From the NCBI GenBank assembly GCA_023238725.1, contig CM041536.1:11489271-11553270 (forward strand): a stretch of DNA of 64,000 nucleotides, written 5' to 3'. The DNA comes from Scortum barcoo (Eukaryota; Chordata; Actinopteri; Centrarchiformes; Terapontidae). A program made the position numbers and the translations under genes. This document shows, piece by piece, positions 38,200 through 51,600 of the stretch (position 1 is its first letter; each line of letters opens with the position of its first letter). The notes beneath the pieces were generated by a model that searched no databases, had not been told where the DNA came from, and worked only from the letters and a program-made list of their open reading frames with translations.

Positions 38200-38880
38200 A
38201 ATAAAGAAAGGTCTTGAAGAAGAACGTTTAGCTGTCACAAATTGTCTACGTACATATAAAGGCACCAGTAAGTTAGTTAAGAAATTATTTTGGACTTCCT
38301 TCTGAGAGGCCTATGCACTGAAACTCTCTTCACAGCCTAAATACAAAGTGCTAAAGTGTTTCTATAACGCTGATGTAAAGCTGCTCAATATACTGATAAG
38401 CACAACTTAATTATTCATTTAAATACATTGCCGCTGAGCAAAGTGGAACTTCGAATGCTATTTACGCTTTGAATCAACCTGAGATATGCGTTCCCCTCCT
38501 CCTTGGTTTGAGTTTATCCAAGGAAACGTGTGAAAGTGGAATGCATGGCTTGATTCACATAAGCTCTTAAATCATTATCTTTAAAATACTGATTTATGGG
38601 TGCACACGTGGCTCAGTTGGTAGAGTGCGTGCGCACATGTATGAGTCCATGGGCTTCACTGCAGTGGCCCCAGGTTTGATTCCCGCCTGGGGCCCATTTG
38701 CTGCATGTTTTCCTTCCTCTCTCTCCCACCTTTCCTGTCACTCTTCAGCTGTCCTATGTACAATAAAGGCTAGAAAAGCCCAAAAATATAATAAAAAAAA
38801 ACCTGATTTATTCCTCACCTTAAACATTGTACCATTGCTGTACAACATTTGAATGAATATTATCAAATTACCAAAATAAA
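38200..38880 (+). terminator. atp8b4: Polyadenylation signal candidates of atp8b4
   Basis: AATAAA occurs at 38200-38205, again inside the SINE tail at 38762-38767, and at 38875-38880. The first is 414 bases after the stop codon. Which is used cannot be told from sequence; the middle one came with the SINE insertion. Confidence 0.5.
38596..38795 (+). repeat. tRNA-derived SINE
   Basis: GTGGCTCAGTTGGTAGAGTG matches a pol III box A, and GGTTTGATTCCCGCC about 50 bases on matches box B. A tRNA-unrelated body (TTGCTGCATG...CTCTCTCCCACCTTTCCTGTCACTCTTCAGCTGTC) and an AATAAAGGC...A-rich tail follow. It is a standard percomorph SINE. It lies in or just past the atp8b4 3' UTR and supplies its own AATAAA at 38762. 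Confidence 0.88.
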
Positions 38881-38889
38881 GACACTGAA

Positions 38890-39595
38890 TAAAACAACAA
38901 CAACAAAGAAAAACCAATGGAAATTAGCTTTAAAAACCTCAAGTATTTAAACCAATGAGAATGATATTCTTTCTTTTACCAAATATTTTGTGGATATTTG
39001 TCCAGGAAGGGAAAACTGGCTGGCTGAGGTACGATGTGATAAAGTCCCTGTGAGATTAAATGCAGAATGCTGCAGTTGCAGTCAGTACAGTAACATGTGC
39101 CTTAGACCACCCAGCCTCCACCACCACCACTCTGTGAGAATTGATCCTGTACAGAGGCTCAAGCTCAGTGTGTGAACTTATAATCACGACTATCTACCCT
39201 GATTTACCTGAGGTTAACACACGTTTGACTCTGTGTGATGCATCCAATGATGCTTCAAATGTACATGTAAAGCCTGATGGAAAGCCTTCATGATTTTTTG
39301 CCCTTGTTAACTGCATTATGCCTATGTATAAAATGTAGGAAAAAGAAGGATGAATGGATTTTATACTGCAGCACAAATTAAATGTGATTGTTATTTTATT
39401 TGTCATCTTTTCTTTTTTGAGGTGAACGGTGAAACAAAGAATGACCTATACAAAATCAGTTTTCCCTCATATTACCTTTGTAAAAAATAATTCACCACTG
39501 CTGTCGAGTTTTGGACCTGGGAGTAAAGAGGTAAAATGAAACACCAAAGTATGATTTGACATTGGCAAATACCTCTGCTTCAAGTATAAAAAAAA
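38890..39595. other. Short intergenic gap between converging atp8b4 and galk2
   Basis: The two genes run tail to tail, with 1.9 kb between stop codons. No exon or RNA gene is seen here. Confidence 0.6.
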
Positions 39596-39598
39596 TTA

Positions 39599-39604
39599 TT
39601 TATT
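39599..39604 (-). terminator. galk2: Polyadenylation signal candidate of galk2
   Basis: TTTATT on the plus strand (AATAAA on the minus strand) lies 66 bases past the galk2 stop codon. Confidence 0.5.
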
Positions 39605-39669
39605 TCCCGTCAGCAGAGTATTTCAGATTGAATGATAGCTGTATAAACAGAGACAGATCATTTCATATT

Positions 39670-42600
39670 TCACTCCTCGAGGAGGACCGCAGCTCCCCCA
39701 CCCGGCTTTGACAGAAACAAACTCTGTTTTTCCATCGCTGCTCTGCGTGGATTAGGGAGGTAGTAAGCTTCTCTCACTGCTTTTAAGAAAGACTCCACCT
39801 TCTCAGCAGGAACCATGGAGACAGCACAACCACCCCAACCCGCTCCTGTCAGCCGGGAGCCCACAGCCCCCGACTTCCTGTAACCAAGAGAAACAAGACA
39901 AATCTGTATTTCAATGCAGTGCTCTAATATCAGCCTCCAACACCAAGTTGGATCCTTTATTTAAGAAGAATGATGGAGGAGATAACATATAAGGTCTAAA
40001 CATATAATCGTATCAAGGCAAACATGGTATATAGCACACAGAGCTATATTTATTATTGATCAACTACTATACAAATCGTAGGAGGCCCAGCTAACATTTT
40101 CTAATTAGCACTAAACACAAAGGTTAGTTAGGTAAGGTTTGTTAGTTTAGCAGATAACTGTGTGTTATACTGTGGTTATAAACCACAGTATTAAAATTAT
40201 GACCTGATGGTGGCACTACCTTGAAAACGCAGAGGATTACCAAAGTTACTGTCCTCTGGGGACCATAAATGTATAAATCCATCCAATATTTGGGATAACT
40301 GAGTCTGGAGGGCTGAGCGAATTTACAATCCTTACAGCCATGGTGATAACGTGACTAAAAACACTGAATGAAATGAAAGATAGTATAATTTAGTATATAT
40401 AAATTGGGACACAATGAGTGTGCCAACACTAGGATCCTGACATTAAAGCAGCTAAATGGAAAATAGCCACACAACTTGTAAATTAAGGGATACAATAAAG
40501 GATACAATATTTATTTGGTCAAATTTCCAAATCTGAATTGTCTGATCCCTCAATTATTCCACTCAAACCAGAGTCTGTATCTGTAACAGCAATGAGTGAA
40601 GTGAGACTTCGCTGTACTCACCGACAGATGTCCACCAGTTGATCCAGTTCAGGGCAGCTGCACTCATACAGGTCTCTGCAGCTGACATGGCTCTGGTTCA
40701 TCAGGTCTCCCAGCAGCCGGACGGACTCGGCGGGTTCAGAGTCGCACACACTCTTAAACTGCAGCACCCGGGCAGCCTCTCCATACACGTGCTTGGCTCG
40801 CTGGTGCAGCTTGAAATGTGTCACTGAGGATAGCAGTTAGTTAACATATAGTTAATTACTAAAAGGCATTTTTTTATTTGATGGGAAATCCAAAAACTAC
40901 ACAAGATATTACATTTACTGTGATACTAAAAGGAAAAGAAAATCACCAAATCCTCATGATTTGAGATTTAAGCAGCTTCCTGGGAATTTTACAAAACAAC
41001 TGACTTCAAACAACTAATCGACTCTCGAAATTATCAGTGTTTAACCTTTAAATCTACTAATCTACTGCTCAACTAATTGTTATAAAAAAAACACAGAGGT
41101 GTTGCTCACTGTGCTGAGTGTTGGCGCTCAGCAGCTCTGTAGAAAACTGCTCGGAGGTGAGGCCCAGCGCCTTGCAGACCTCCTCTCGGCTGTATGGCTC
41201 AGGATGCAAAACCTCATCCACCAGAGCCAGCATCTCCTCCAGGGACACCTTCAGCTCCTCCTGCACCTGGGCCAGCTTCAGCAACCTTTTCGAGTCCAGA
41301 CCCTGCGACTGGGCCAGCATCTGAGTTCGAGACATTTTTAATCAACTCTGATGGCGTATTACTCACTCTCTCTCTCTCTCTACTTTAATGATCTTGATAT
41401 TTATGCACATTTGTTGAATGTCTCTCATAAAGATAACCAGAAAGGAAACAACACAGTCTTTTTACTAAGTTCATTGCTTCACTACAGCGTATTTACCTAA
41501 ATGGTGCAGTCTGCTATCCTTGTCCAATACACTTTCAAATTCAGTGAATATTTCCCCACCGTCCATTCTGTATGTTGCTGAAAAATTTAGCAACCCTAAC
41601 CCCTAACCCTAACCCCTATAGCAAACAAATCCAGAATAATCTAAAAACAGAGATAGGGTAATAAACTTGTATTGTAAAGAGGTTTTCTGAAGGTTCCTGT
41701 TCCATAAATTATCCCTCGACCCCCCCTAGAGTCAGGAGACTCGCTGGACAGGATCACCGTACCTTTGTGGCAATTCGGCACTCCACCACACGGATGTTGA
41801 AGTGAGAAGAAGCGGCTTTGTTCATCTCCACACAGCAGTTAGAGATCACAAACACGGCCCCATCTGGCAGCTTGACATCTGTGGCCCGCAGAGGCTGAAA
41901 GTCTATCAGCTTTGCCTGACAGACAATTCAAAAATTACAAATAGTGACTGTTGACTACATAGAAGATTTAGCAAAAACATTTTGTCATTTTACATCAAGC
42001 TTACATTTCTTTTTGCATTATTTTTGGCATTTACTTAATGAACAAATGACCCTGATCAAGTTGTACCACTTGTGTGACCTAATGCAAAACTAAAGGAAAG
42101 CTATGTACAGTTCCTCTCTCTGCCAGGAATGAGATGGACTGGTCCATGCCCCCGCCCTCTGTGCCAATGTAGCGCTCACATTTGGCACATATCTCAGCCA
42201 GCTCCACCTGGAGGATCACAATGAGAAAAGAACTGAATAAACCATCTGAAAATCACGAATACTTTCGAATATCAACATATCTGCATGAACATGGAGCTAT
42301 TTCATATGATTATACCCAATATTATTATATGTGACAAATAAACCTGAATCTGAACTATTATGTGTTGGTGTTAAAGTTAGGAGTCATGTTTACTTGGTGA
42401 TATTTATATTTTTTTTTTAAAAAAATACTTTTTTAACAACTTTTCTTATGTAATATATACAGTGTTCTGACATGAAGTGCTTGTACTGTAAAATATTTTA
42501 CCTTGGAGAGGGACTTTTGATTTGCCTCCACTGTTACGAGCCCGGCACAACATACTAAGGCACTGGAGCTAGAAAGACCAGAGCTTGGAGGAATGGTTCC

Positions 42601-43522
42601 ATCTACGACACATGACATCCCGGCTAAATGAGCAATCCCGATCTTCTCCTGTAAACAAAGTGACAACAATCAATTTATTACTTTACTACAGTATTACATA
42701 CTAACTTCTAACCTTGTCATGAATGAAGAGAATAATATGTACGTAGAACAGTACTTATCTCACCTGAATACCTTTCACTCCACAGAGAAAATAATAATAC
42801 CACTTTGGATTCTCTCTGTCGATGGCGATGTCCTCTGAACACGACACAGTGAAATCCCTGCAAAGTGACGAACGACAAGCATTTAAGTTCCTGAATTACT
42901 CACACAAGCACGATGTCTTCAACATTCAAATAGATCGTAAATGATAAGGGGTGTTCAAGTCTTACTCGTATTGAGGATTTGTGTTAGCCAGCGTGATTTT
43001 CCCTGAGTTGTTAACTGAGACGGCTGCGAGGATATTTTGTTCAATTGCCATTGGAAGAACAGAGTAGCCACAGTAATCGATATGCTCTCCTGTTAAATGT
43101 GGGAAAAATGGAAAAAAGAGATGCAATGAGGCTAACTTACCACTAGTGCCAATATCTGTGGACAAGAATTTAAAACAGCCGATAGTCAACATCCCTAAAT
43201 TAGATTATTGTCCTTCTATTGACTCACTTTCTACACAGTACAGACATTAGGGAGGACCCTTTTATTAGCAGAAGTTATTATATAAATGTAATTACCTATT
43301 AGATTTACCCTTCCAGGTGCATATGCATAGAACAAAGGAGATTTTCCATACTTTGTTTCAAAAGTATTTTTCAAGTTTTGCAGCCTGTAAAGAAAAACAA
43401 TTGAAGAAACGAGAAATTGAAATCAGACAGAGAAAGAAAAAAACGTTTGTTTTCTCTTCTACCTTTACTCACCTTTCATTGGCAGAGATCTCAGCCTTTA
43501 ACTTGGGGGGGTTTGTAGCCAT
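39670..43522 (-). CDS. galk2: N-acetylgalactosamine kinase (galactokinase 2)
   Basis: Ten coding exons: 43473-43522, 43296-43384, 42966-43089, 42764-42857, 42502-42648, 42109-42207, 41763-41915, 41110-41320, 40622-40823, 39670-39877. They total 1377 bp, or 458 aa, the same length as human GALK2, with all phases matching. The enzyme is a cytosolic GHMP-fold kinase that phosphorylates the 1-position of GalNAc (and, more weakly, galactose) with ATP in the salvage route to UDP-GalNAc. Visible motifs are the galactokinase signature PGRVNLIGEHIDYCGY (about 40-55), the ATP-binding loop PPSSGLSSSSALVC (about 139-152), the catalytic Asp region GTEGGGMDQS (D190) and the third GHMP motif GSRLTGAGWGGCAVS near the C-terminus. 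The start MATNPPKLKAE is the only ATG in frame after the promoter. Nothing appears broken. Confidence 0.96.
41594..41616. repeat. Very short telomere-like CCCTAA tract
   Basis: The run CCCTAACCCCTAACCCTAAC holds three to four imperfect CCCTAA units within a galk2 intron. It is too short to be more than a minor interstitial telomere-like patch. Confidence 0.75.
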
Positions 43523-43840
43523 TTCTGCTGGTTTGCAGTAGCTATGATAGTACTTCTTGCTGTCTGACTGAAGAGCTCAAAGCCTCTTCATGTCCTGGCC
43601 GTCAGCTGACTGTCACAAGAGGATCCCGGATGCCGCACCGCTGATCTGCGGTCAGTTGTAAAATACTTAGTTCAGCTGAGTTTAGTGAAGATTTCCTTCC
43701 TGTTTTCAACAAATGAGCTGACTCTGAAACAGCTGAGGCTGCAGCGGCAAAAACACGGAAGTGTTTGGAAGACAGGGGGCGTGGTTGATTCAACAAGGTG
43801 CAACGTAAGCGGCGAAGCGCAGGTAACGTCATGACGTCAC
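43523..43840 (-). promoter_or_regulatory. galk2: galk2 5' UTR and promoter, with a perfect CRE palindrome
   Basis: TGACGTCA at 43832-43839 is a full CREB/ATF palindrome, about 310 bases upstream of the galk2 ATG. CpG-containing sequence fills 43600-43830. The single-exon coding start at 43522 has no acceptor nearby, so the 5' UTR is probably continuous with it. Confidence 0.55.
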
Positions 43841-43844
43841 AACA

Positions 43845-44870
43845 GAGTCTTTCAGGTTATTACACACCAACAAATATGAATGGACTCAAAACTCCCACAG
43901 ACCAGCACTGTAATTTAAGATAAAACCAACGAAAAGACAAGATATTTACATAATTTAGATTATATGAATCTGATTTCATTTGAACTTTATCAGAATTACA
44001 ATCAGACTTTCACAATCAGTTTTATTGACTTGGATTTTTTCGACGCTCTCACTGATACATTCAGTTTAAAACAAGGATTTATTATATATTAGTATTATTT
44101 TTTGTATAATAAAGATGTTAAAATAAAATAATATTATTATTACATATTTCTCATTTCTCATGTATTAATGTCTTGTTTTAGATTAACATAACTTTTTATT
44201 TTTCTATTTTTTCTATGCATATAAAATTAAAATGATACTGTTTTTGTATTGATTGTCGAATGTATTGACTGATCTGCATTGAAGTGAAAAAGAGCTCCTG
44301 AAGGATAATGGTGCAAATCATACTTCACTGCAGGACACTTCGTTCATGTCACTATTTTACCACTTTATGGAAACATCATTATAGATTTTAAAACGTTTTT
44401 CCCCCCAAATCCTCGAGATTTATTGTTCAATGTGTACAACAGTATCTACATCACTTACTTTGAGAAGAAAAAACAAAATAATGTGTAATCTAATCAGATA
44501 TCCTGAGGGCATACATACTGTATACTGCTTCTGTGATGCAAACAAACAAAACTGTCCAACACACATTAAGGACCGTGCATTTTTATTTAATTTATCAGCA
44601 TAAGAGACACTTCCCCCCCCCTGCAATAGTAAAACTTGGTGATTTCATGTTTGTATATTTCTGCAGACTTTATGGCTATCATAGTATTCTGAATAATAAT
44701 AATAAGAACATAAATGCATACTGATTTTGCTTTAATTTGAACGATTTTGCACTTTTCTTATTAATGGATCTTTACAGAAATACTTATTTTACTCTTGTCA
44801 GACAAAAGTATGATTCATACCACTGACCGAAACACTATGACTACACTTCCCATAATTCTTTGGAAGCTGT
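43845..44870. other. AT-rich spacer between divergent galk2 and cep152
   Basis: This is low-complexity AT-rich DNA with no exon, RNA gene or recognisable repeat. The two genes face away from each other here. Confidence 0.6.
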
Positions 44871-44879
44871 TGCCATGGA

Positions 44880-45250
44880 AGCGTGATTAACGTCTCAGCT
44901 CCTGGGTTGGCGCTATAAGATCAGTAATGTCAATAAAGTCGCTTTTACCGTGCATGTTTTATGACAGGGGACAGATGTTGAACTAGTGTACAGATGTGTT
45001 AGTGAAGTGTTGTCAGTCGTGGTGAAATCAGTGTGTGTGTGTGTGTGTGTGTGTGAGATAAAGCAGCGGTTTGGCGCTGTTAACGCGCGCGACTTTTCAA
45101 AGTGGGCAGTCTCTTAAAGAGGACGTCCTGCCGGTTAGCCGCTGTTAGCTTTGTAGCTCACTCACAAACTTCACTGCATGGACAACTCACTCTCAAACTG
45201 GCATTTAAAGTTTTTGTCCGCTGACAGAGCTTCGATTCGACAGATTTGGC
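44880..45250 (+). promoter_or_regulatory. cep152: cep152 promoter and 5' untranslated exon
   Basis: CpG-containing sequence (GTTAACGCGCGCGAC near 45080) surrounds a (GT)n run at 45031-45055. A clear donor (TTTGGC|GTAAGT) at 45250/45251 pairs with the acceptor CTGCAG at 45596, ten bases before the cep152 ATG. The start site is unknown. An upstream ATG at 45178 falls in the predicted leader. Confidence 0.6.
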
Positions 45251-45606
45251 GTAAGTTTTACAAAGCATGGTCATTTTTTTTATTTTTGTCGGGCTCTTTG
45301 TTGCTAAGGGAAGCTAACGTGGCCAAGTCTGTTAACTAGCATCAGTGCTTTGTGATGTAGATGTAAACAGTAACGTGGCTAGAAGTTAATAAAAGTCTGT
45401 TAAGGAATAAGCGAAGAGGTAAAACAGACGTCTGCCCCATTTATGCCAACAGGTGAGCACGTTTTTGTCTGTTTTAATTCTTTACGGAAGTGAACTTTTA
45501 GGTAACTAGTAATGTCAGTTTGCCTTACTACTGTATATTTAACACCGACATCAAACGTCACCGACGCCTTCCCTTGTTGATTGTGATTTCCTGCAGGCTC
45601 TGCATC

Positions 45607-48600
45607 ATGTCCATTGATTTTGACAGCGCTGCTCTTCAAACCCAGCATGATGAAGAGGAATACGACCAGGAGGACTATGCGAGAGAGCAAGAGGTGTAAT
45701 AACTGTGACTGTGTCCTCGTTGCTGGTCTTTGTCGTGTGTTTTTTTTTGTTAACGAGAAGCTGACTGACAGTGCTCCCTTGGTTGGTTTCTTGGTTGTAC
45801 ATATTTTCAAACATCCGATATCCCAGAACGATGTTTGTTCAGATGACAGAAAATACCCAGGCTTTATATATGACAGAATAACCTCTGATATTTATAGTGC
45901 TCCAGGCATTGCTTGCATCTGCTTTGATGAACACAATTATGATCACATTTTGCTCACTCATTATGGATGTTATGAAGTCCCTGAACTCCTGTGAGGTGAT
46001 ATTTTCTATTTTTTACGTATAAAATAGAATATAAATACAAATATAATATCGATGATGGCAGGTGTGGGGAAGTGATGAAACGAATAAACTGATGTAGACA
46101 TGGACAGGATATTAGACAGTCATTGCACTAATTAGTATGTATATACACTGTGATGGCTGAAATGAGTAAGTATACACATACTGTGGTAGTAATAAATAAA
46201 CTAAGATGTGAATAATATATAAATGGAAATGTATATTGACGATGGAAATATAATCAGGTTGTGACCAAGATAAGATAATTAACTTATTCACGGAAGGTAA
46301 AAAAAAAAAAAAAATCTTTCAGGACTTCAGGGGCTCTGTAGCATCTACACTCCTTTTTTGAGTTTTAAATTAGTCAGGTCCGTATTTGTTTTCATGAGTT
46401 ACTGTTGTTGCTGAGGGAATCCTTTGAGGTTTGCACTGTTTAAATGTCTGCCTGCTTCACAGTTAGACAGGCATGCTGTGTTTACTCACACCTACTATCT
46501 GTTGCGACATTAACCTGGGCTATTATTGGCTCAAGGACAAGGCCTCCTTCCAGGTGTGTCACAGTAAAACCAGCTCTGCCCTGTGATTTCCCTCCTTTCT
46601 CTTCATGTTGGTTATTTTGTTTCAGTGTCTTAACCCACATGTCCTGAGTAGGGCAAGCATGAAGAAGCTGTCGCTGAATGTTTTTCCAGTGGGATGCACT
46701 CAGAAGAACCGGACTTTGGAAGAATATTTATCCTGAGAATGGATTTCTCTTTGGTATAGCCTGTGTGTTGTAAGCAAGTTGGTCAAGTGGAAAAATTTTG
46801 CCACCAGTAATTGGAATGTTTCTGCCCCAGTTATTCGTGCTATATGTTTGGTCTAAACAATGGAGTTCTTTGGGAGCAAAACGCAGCAATACTGCAGGGA
46901 GCCAACAACATGCCAGGCACGCTTTGGATGTTTCACACAGAAGGTCTTCTCTACAGAAAGATTAGCCTCAGAGGTTATCATGTGGCTTCACAGCTGAAGG
47001 AGAAGTGCCTCTTGTATTTTTGTTAAATGTGTAAGTGGGATAAAATGGGTCCTTCGGTTGTGGAGACAGTGGAGGATTTGAGGAACATTCAACGGTCCTT
47101 GTTGGAAGTAAGTCCAGCTGGCTCTGATTGATCCATCACACATGGCTGGCTGTAAAGCCGAGTCGGTCTGTCACTGACGCAGAAGACGATTTGCCTCTTT
47201 ATTTTTGCGTTACTAAAAACAAAGGTGTTCTGACAGAAAAATATAATGTTGTTTGTCACTGTTGTTTATTTCTCAGTTTGGGTTGTATACAAATAGAGCT
47301 TTGTTTCAATTAAAGCTGCAACTAACAACCTTCATTACTTATGAGAATGTTTGACATTTTGCTTGATAAATGACTGAAAGGTGTACTCTATAATTGTAAT
47401 CAAACACACTTTTTGTCAGATTTAGCATTTATCTCCTCACTGTCTGCTAGCTGTCTGTTTTGTGTGTGTGCTGAAAAAAGTCAGCTATTCGTCCACTGCC
47501 CTTGTTTTGTAAATGGGAAACAAACACAGGCTCGGAACAAACCACTAACCTGTTCTCATTCCCAGGTTGTCAAATATTGATGCTTTGTCATATTTCAGGC
47601 TCGTGCACAGGACAACACTAATGCTGCTACTCACAAGAGTTTAAAAGGAGCACTGAAGGGAGAGGTGTATTTGTTTGGCTGTTGAGTTTAGATATAAACA
47701 AGATTTCTCAGGGATTGTAGACTACACCTTTAAATGATTAACCAACATGATGTTTAATACATGAATGCATGCTTAAAGATAACAAATAAGAGAAAAATGA
47801 TTGTGGACACTAAAACCTGTACAAGATGATTTTATCAACTACAGCTTCATCCTACCATCATCAAAAACTCTATAAATGTATTACCTGACACATAGTTCTC
47901 TCAGACTGTCAGTGATTGCTTCTCTGTCTCTTTTTGTCTGTCTGTTATTTTATAACTTGGTTGCAGAGCAACCCTGGTGACTCATTTCCATGTGTTACTT
48001 TTCTGCAGCTGCAGAAATTGCTCACAGACCTGCCCGATGACATGCTGGAGGACAGCAGAGACTCCTCCCCAGAGCTGGAGTACTCTGCCTGCAGCAATAA
48101 AAACACAGGCAACAGGTAACAAACACACACATTGCTGTTCACACATTAGTAATCACAAATTTTGGAAACTTTTGGGTGTGGTTTAATACAATCAAACTTA
48201 CCTGATTGCACTGTAATTTAATTATGCTTTTTTTCCCTCTGCACTCAGCCCACAGTCCACATGGACTCAGAAATGGTCAGTTCATCCACAGCCAACCGCT
48301 CATGAACAGGTAGGTCGTTGATTTGTTTTGCATTAATATATTTTTATCTTCTGAACTTCTAAAAGAATCTAAATCAATCGCTATTACTGTCAATGTCTCT
48401 CTGAAGAACTATGAAGTTGACAAACGTTCGCACAGTGACTACGCTTATGGGGATGGAGCTGTTCAGATCAATGGACATCACGCCTGGAACCAACAGCCAC
48501 AGGATCATCAGTTCACTCAGGGAGATTATACATACACCAGCATGGGAACAGAAAATTCTACAGATGCCAATGATTTTTCCACAGACGGGTATGAGTCTAA

Positions 48601-51600
48601 TCTGTACCCTCAAGGCTCTAATAATGCTGGAGTGTACAATGGAGAGGGAGGATGCAGAGACAACCAAAACTACGGGAACCACAACAATGCCAGAAACCAT
48701 TTTCAAGTGAGTGAAGTTTTATCTTTAGTTTATTTTGTCATTGCAGACTGACAAAATATCTTTATCTTTTTGATATCTTTAATATCATATTCATCATTTT
48801 ATTGTGTGTTTGAGGAGATTGTAGATTAACTGTGCAACTTTGACTTTGTTTATTCTTAACACAGTGACATTGTTATTTAAAAAAATACTATGTCTCTTTT
48901 GTTTCGATCATCAGAATTTAAAGTCTGGAGCAGGGGACGGAGTTGTGGATCAGTACAAGGCCAGCTACAATCCTCACCATCCTGCACATCAGCCAAAGAT
49001 GTTAAACTCACAGGCCGCTCATCAAAAAGATCAAATGGACTATCTGCAAAGAGAATTTCTTGACTCGACACAACGTGAGTCTTACACTTTTAAATTAATA
49101 TACTGCATTAACACAAAGTGCCGTGACACTTAAATCACAGTACTGTAATAGTTGAAAAGTGATGTTAGTCAACTAAACAAAGTATTGTTTTGTTGTTTAC
49201 ATAAACTCCACTGCTGTTAACTCGCCACTGCTCCTCTTTAGTTCTGTGGACAGTAGTATATAAATGAGGTTGTTTTGACTTAGTTGGACTATTAAAAAAA
49301 ATAATGAGCTGCATGTACCAGCAATAAAAATAACATCATGAACCCGTGACAGTTTTTTGATCCATCAGTCTCTAGACAAACAAGTTTACCTGAGCTCCTG
49401 CACAGTATTCTGACAGGAAACATTGGGTTTAGTGTTATGCTTCTTATTCAAAAATAAAATTCCTGTCTAGAAACAGCAATCAGGAAATTGTCATTTTATT
49501 TGTGCCATGTTTCAGAAACTGCTGATAAGGAGCAGCTTGCCCAGCTGCAGATTTTAAACAAGGCTCAGCAGAGGCAAATTGAAGACTTGGAGCGAAAAAT
49601 GGAAGATTCAAGGCGTAATATGAGATATCTCGAGCATCAGTTGGCAATTGTCAAAGGTATGGTTCACACAGTTTCTGCTTTCAAAATAAGGGGTGGGAAT
49701 TACTGTTCACTTGATGCAGTCAATGTAAAGTAATGTGATATATAATGATTTTTGTGACACTCTGGGTCGCCTCAAAGAGTTATTGGGCACTCTTTCTTTT
49801 TAAGAACATTTTTTCAATATTTCTGACCATTGTGTTTGCCACTTGTGCTTTCCAAATGTGATTAGTTTTTGCTAATGCGCCATTAAAAGCCAAAAGGTTG
49901 GTTGTTTATCAGACTACTGCACTGTTTGAGACTGATCTTCACTTCTTTGTGTATGTATGCCCCCTTGTGGCTGTTAAGAGGGCTTGCACTAGCTACAGAA
50001 ACCCTGCACTGGCCTTGTACCTCTTGGTTTCATTGGTGAATATGCTGCTCGTGTGAACATGAAGTCATTTTTATTTTTTATCAATAGATGAAAAGGATGG
50101 CCTATCAGTAAGTCTGAAGGAATCGAGTCGATTGGTCGAAGAGGCCAAGGAGAGAGAGGTTCAAATGCAAAACAAATTGAAGGCAATGGAGCAGCAAGTA
50201 CAGGTCCTTACTGAGAGAGACCAGGAGGTAAGTACACACCGCTTTTCCTCTTCACACTAGATTTATTGAATTTATTTAACAGCACCATCAGCTATACAGA
50301 ATAAAAAAGTCTGATATGAAGTCATGTAAATTCCTCTCTGAAATGTCATGTAATGTGTTCTTACGTGTTTTGTTTTGTTTGCAGAACACAAAGAAGCAGA
50401 GAGTGGCAGAGGCTGCAGTGGACAGCATGAAGCAACAGATGTTGGAGCTCTGTCGTTCTGACACCCTGTCCAGAGCACGGGAGCAGCATGACCGAGACCT
50501 AGCGGTCATAAAAGAGCAGCACGAGGCTGCACTGTTGACACTACAGCAGAAGCTGGACTCTACTTCCCAGGCTCTGAACGAACAGGTCTGTAGTTTAACT
50601 GTCGCAGGACACAAGAATTTAAATTGAATTCATGTATCAACAGACTATTAACAACAACTATTTTTATTCAGACAAAGGTTTAGATATTGGTACAGTCCCA
50701 AGTCTCCTGCAGATGTAGTAAACTTGCTTGTGTTGTTGTTTTGTTGCTTCTAGATTGAAGTCGGTCAGAGGCTATGCGAGCAGGTGAAGCAACTCGAGCG
50801 CCAGAGGGAAGAAGAGCAACTGGAGAGAGCCAGAGTTGTTAATGCCCTCACTCAGCGTCTGGAGGAGAGTCAACAACAATGTGCCAAGCTGCTGCAGACA
50901 AGTGAGTGAATGTGGCCTGCAACCACTTTTGTGTCTCTTAATTATTTGTTAAGAACTGTGTAGATGAACATGAATGAGAAATGTTTATGCACGTGTGTTT
51001 TAATTCTTTCTCTTCTGTCACGGTTCTCTTTTCTTCAGATTCAGTACAGGAGATGACTCAGATACAAATGAAACTACAGCAGGCTCAGTCAGCCAAGGCG
51101 CTGAGTGAAAACATGAACAAAGTTTTACAGGTTTGCTCTCTGATTTTTCTGCAGCAGAATGAAACCAATCTAAAAAACGGCTGACTTAAAAAAGATGTAC
51201 TTAAATGTTGGCAATTGAACCTCTCATCTTTCTCTTTTCAAAGGAGGACCTGGCTGATTTGAAGGAGCAGATCACTCTGTATGAATCGGCTGTGAAACAT
51301 GGCGTTATTGCATTAGACTTGAGCTGTGACTGGGAAAACCAGCTGTCTGAATCCTGCATGGATTTAGGATTGAAAAAAACAAACAGGAAAAATGGAGTTC
51401 TTCACAGGTACATCATAATTATGGAGCAGAGTTATTGTAATCATAGTGTGGCTCTGTGTCAGCTCTCTGGGCCATGAGTGCTAGTATTTACTGTGAACTG
51501 TCAGTATTCCTACTTTATTTTAATTTAACTTTCCCTACTCTTTGGTCAGCACTGCCCTGGCCAACTTGTCGGACTCCAAGCTACCTAAAGATGAAGCTTT

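Noticed and set aside
38600..38690. A tRNA gene, from the box A and box B matches
   Set aside because: The arms do not fold as a tRNA and the body and tail are those of a SINE.
41594..41616. Interstitial telomere as a chromosome fusion scar
   Set aside because: Only three to four imperfect units inside an intact gene; too short for that claim.
43602..43832. A 76-codon minus-strand ORF upstream of galk2
   Set aside because: Its ATG lies inside the CRE palindrome, so it is probably promoter DNA rather than a transcribed uORF. The sequence resembles no known protein.
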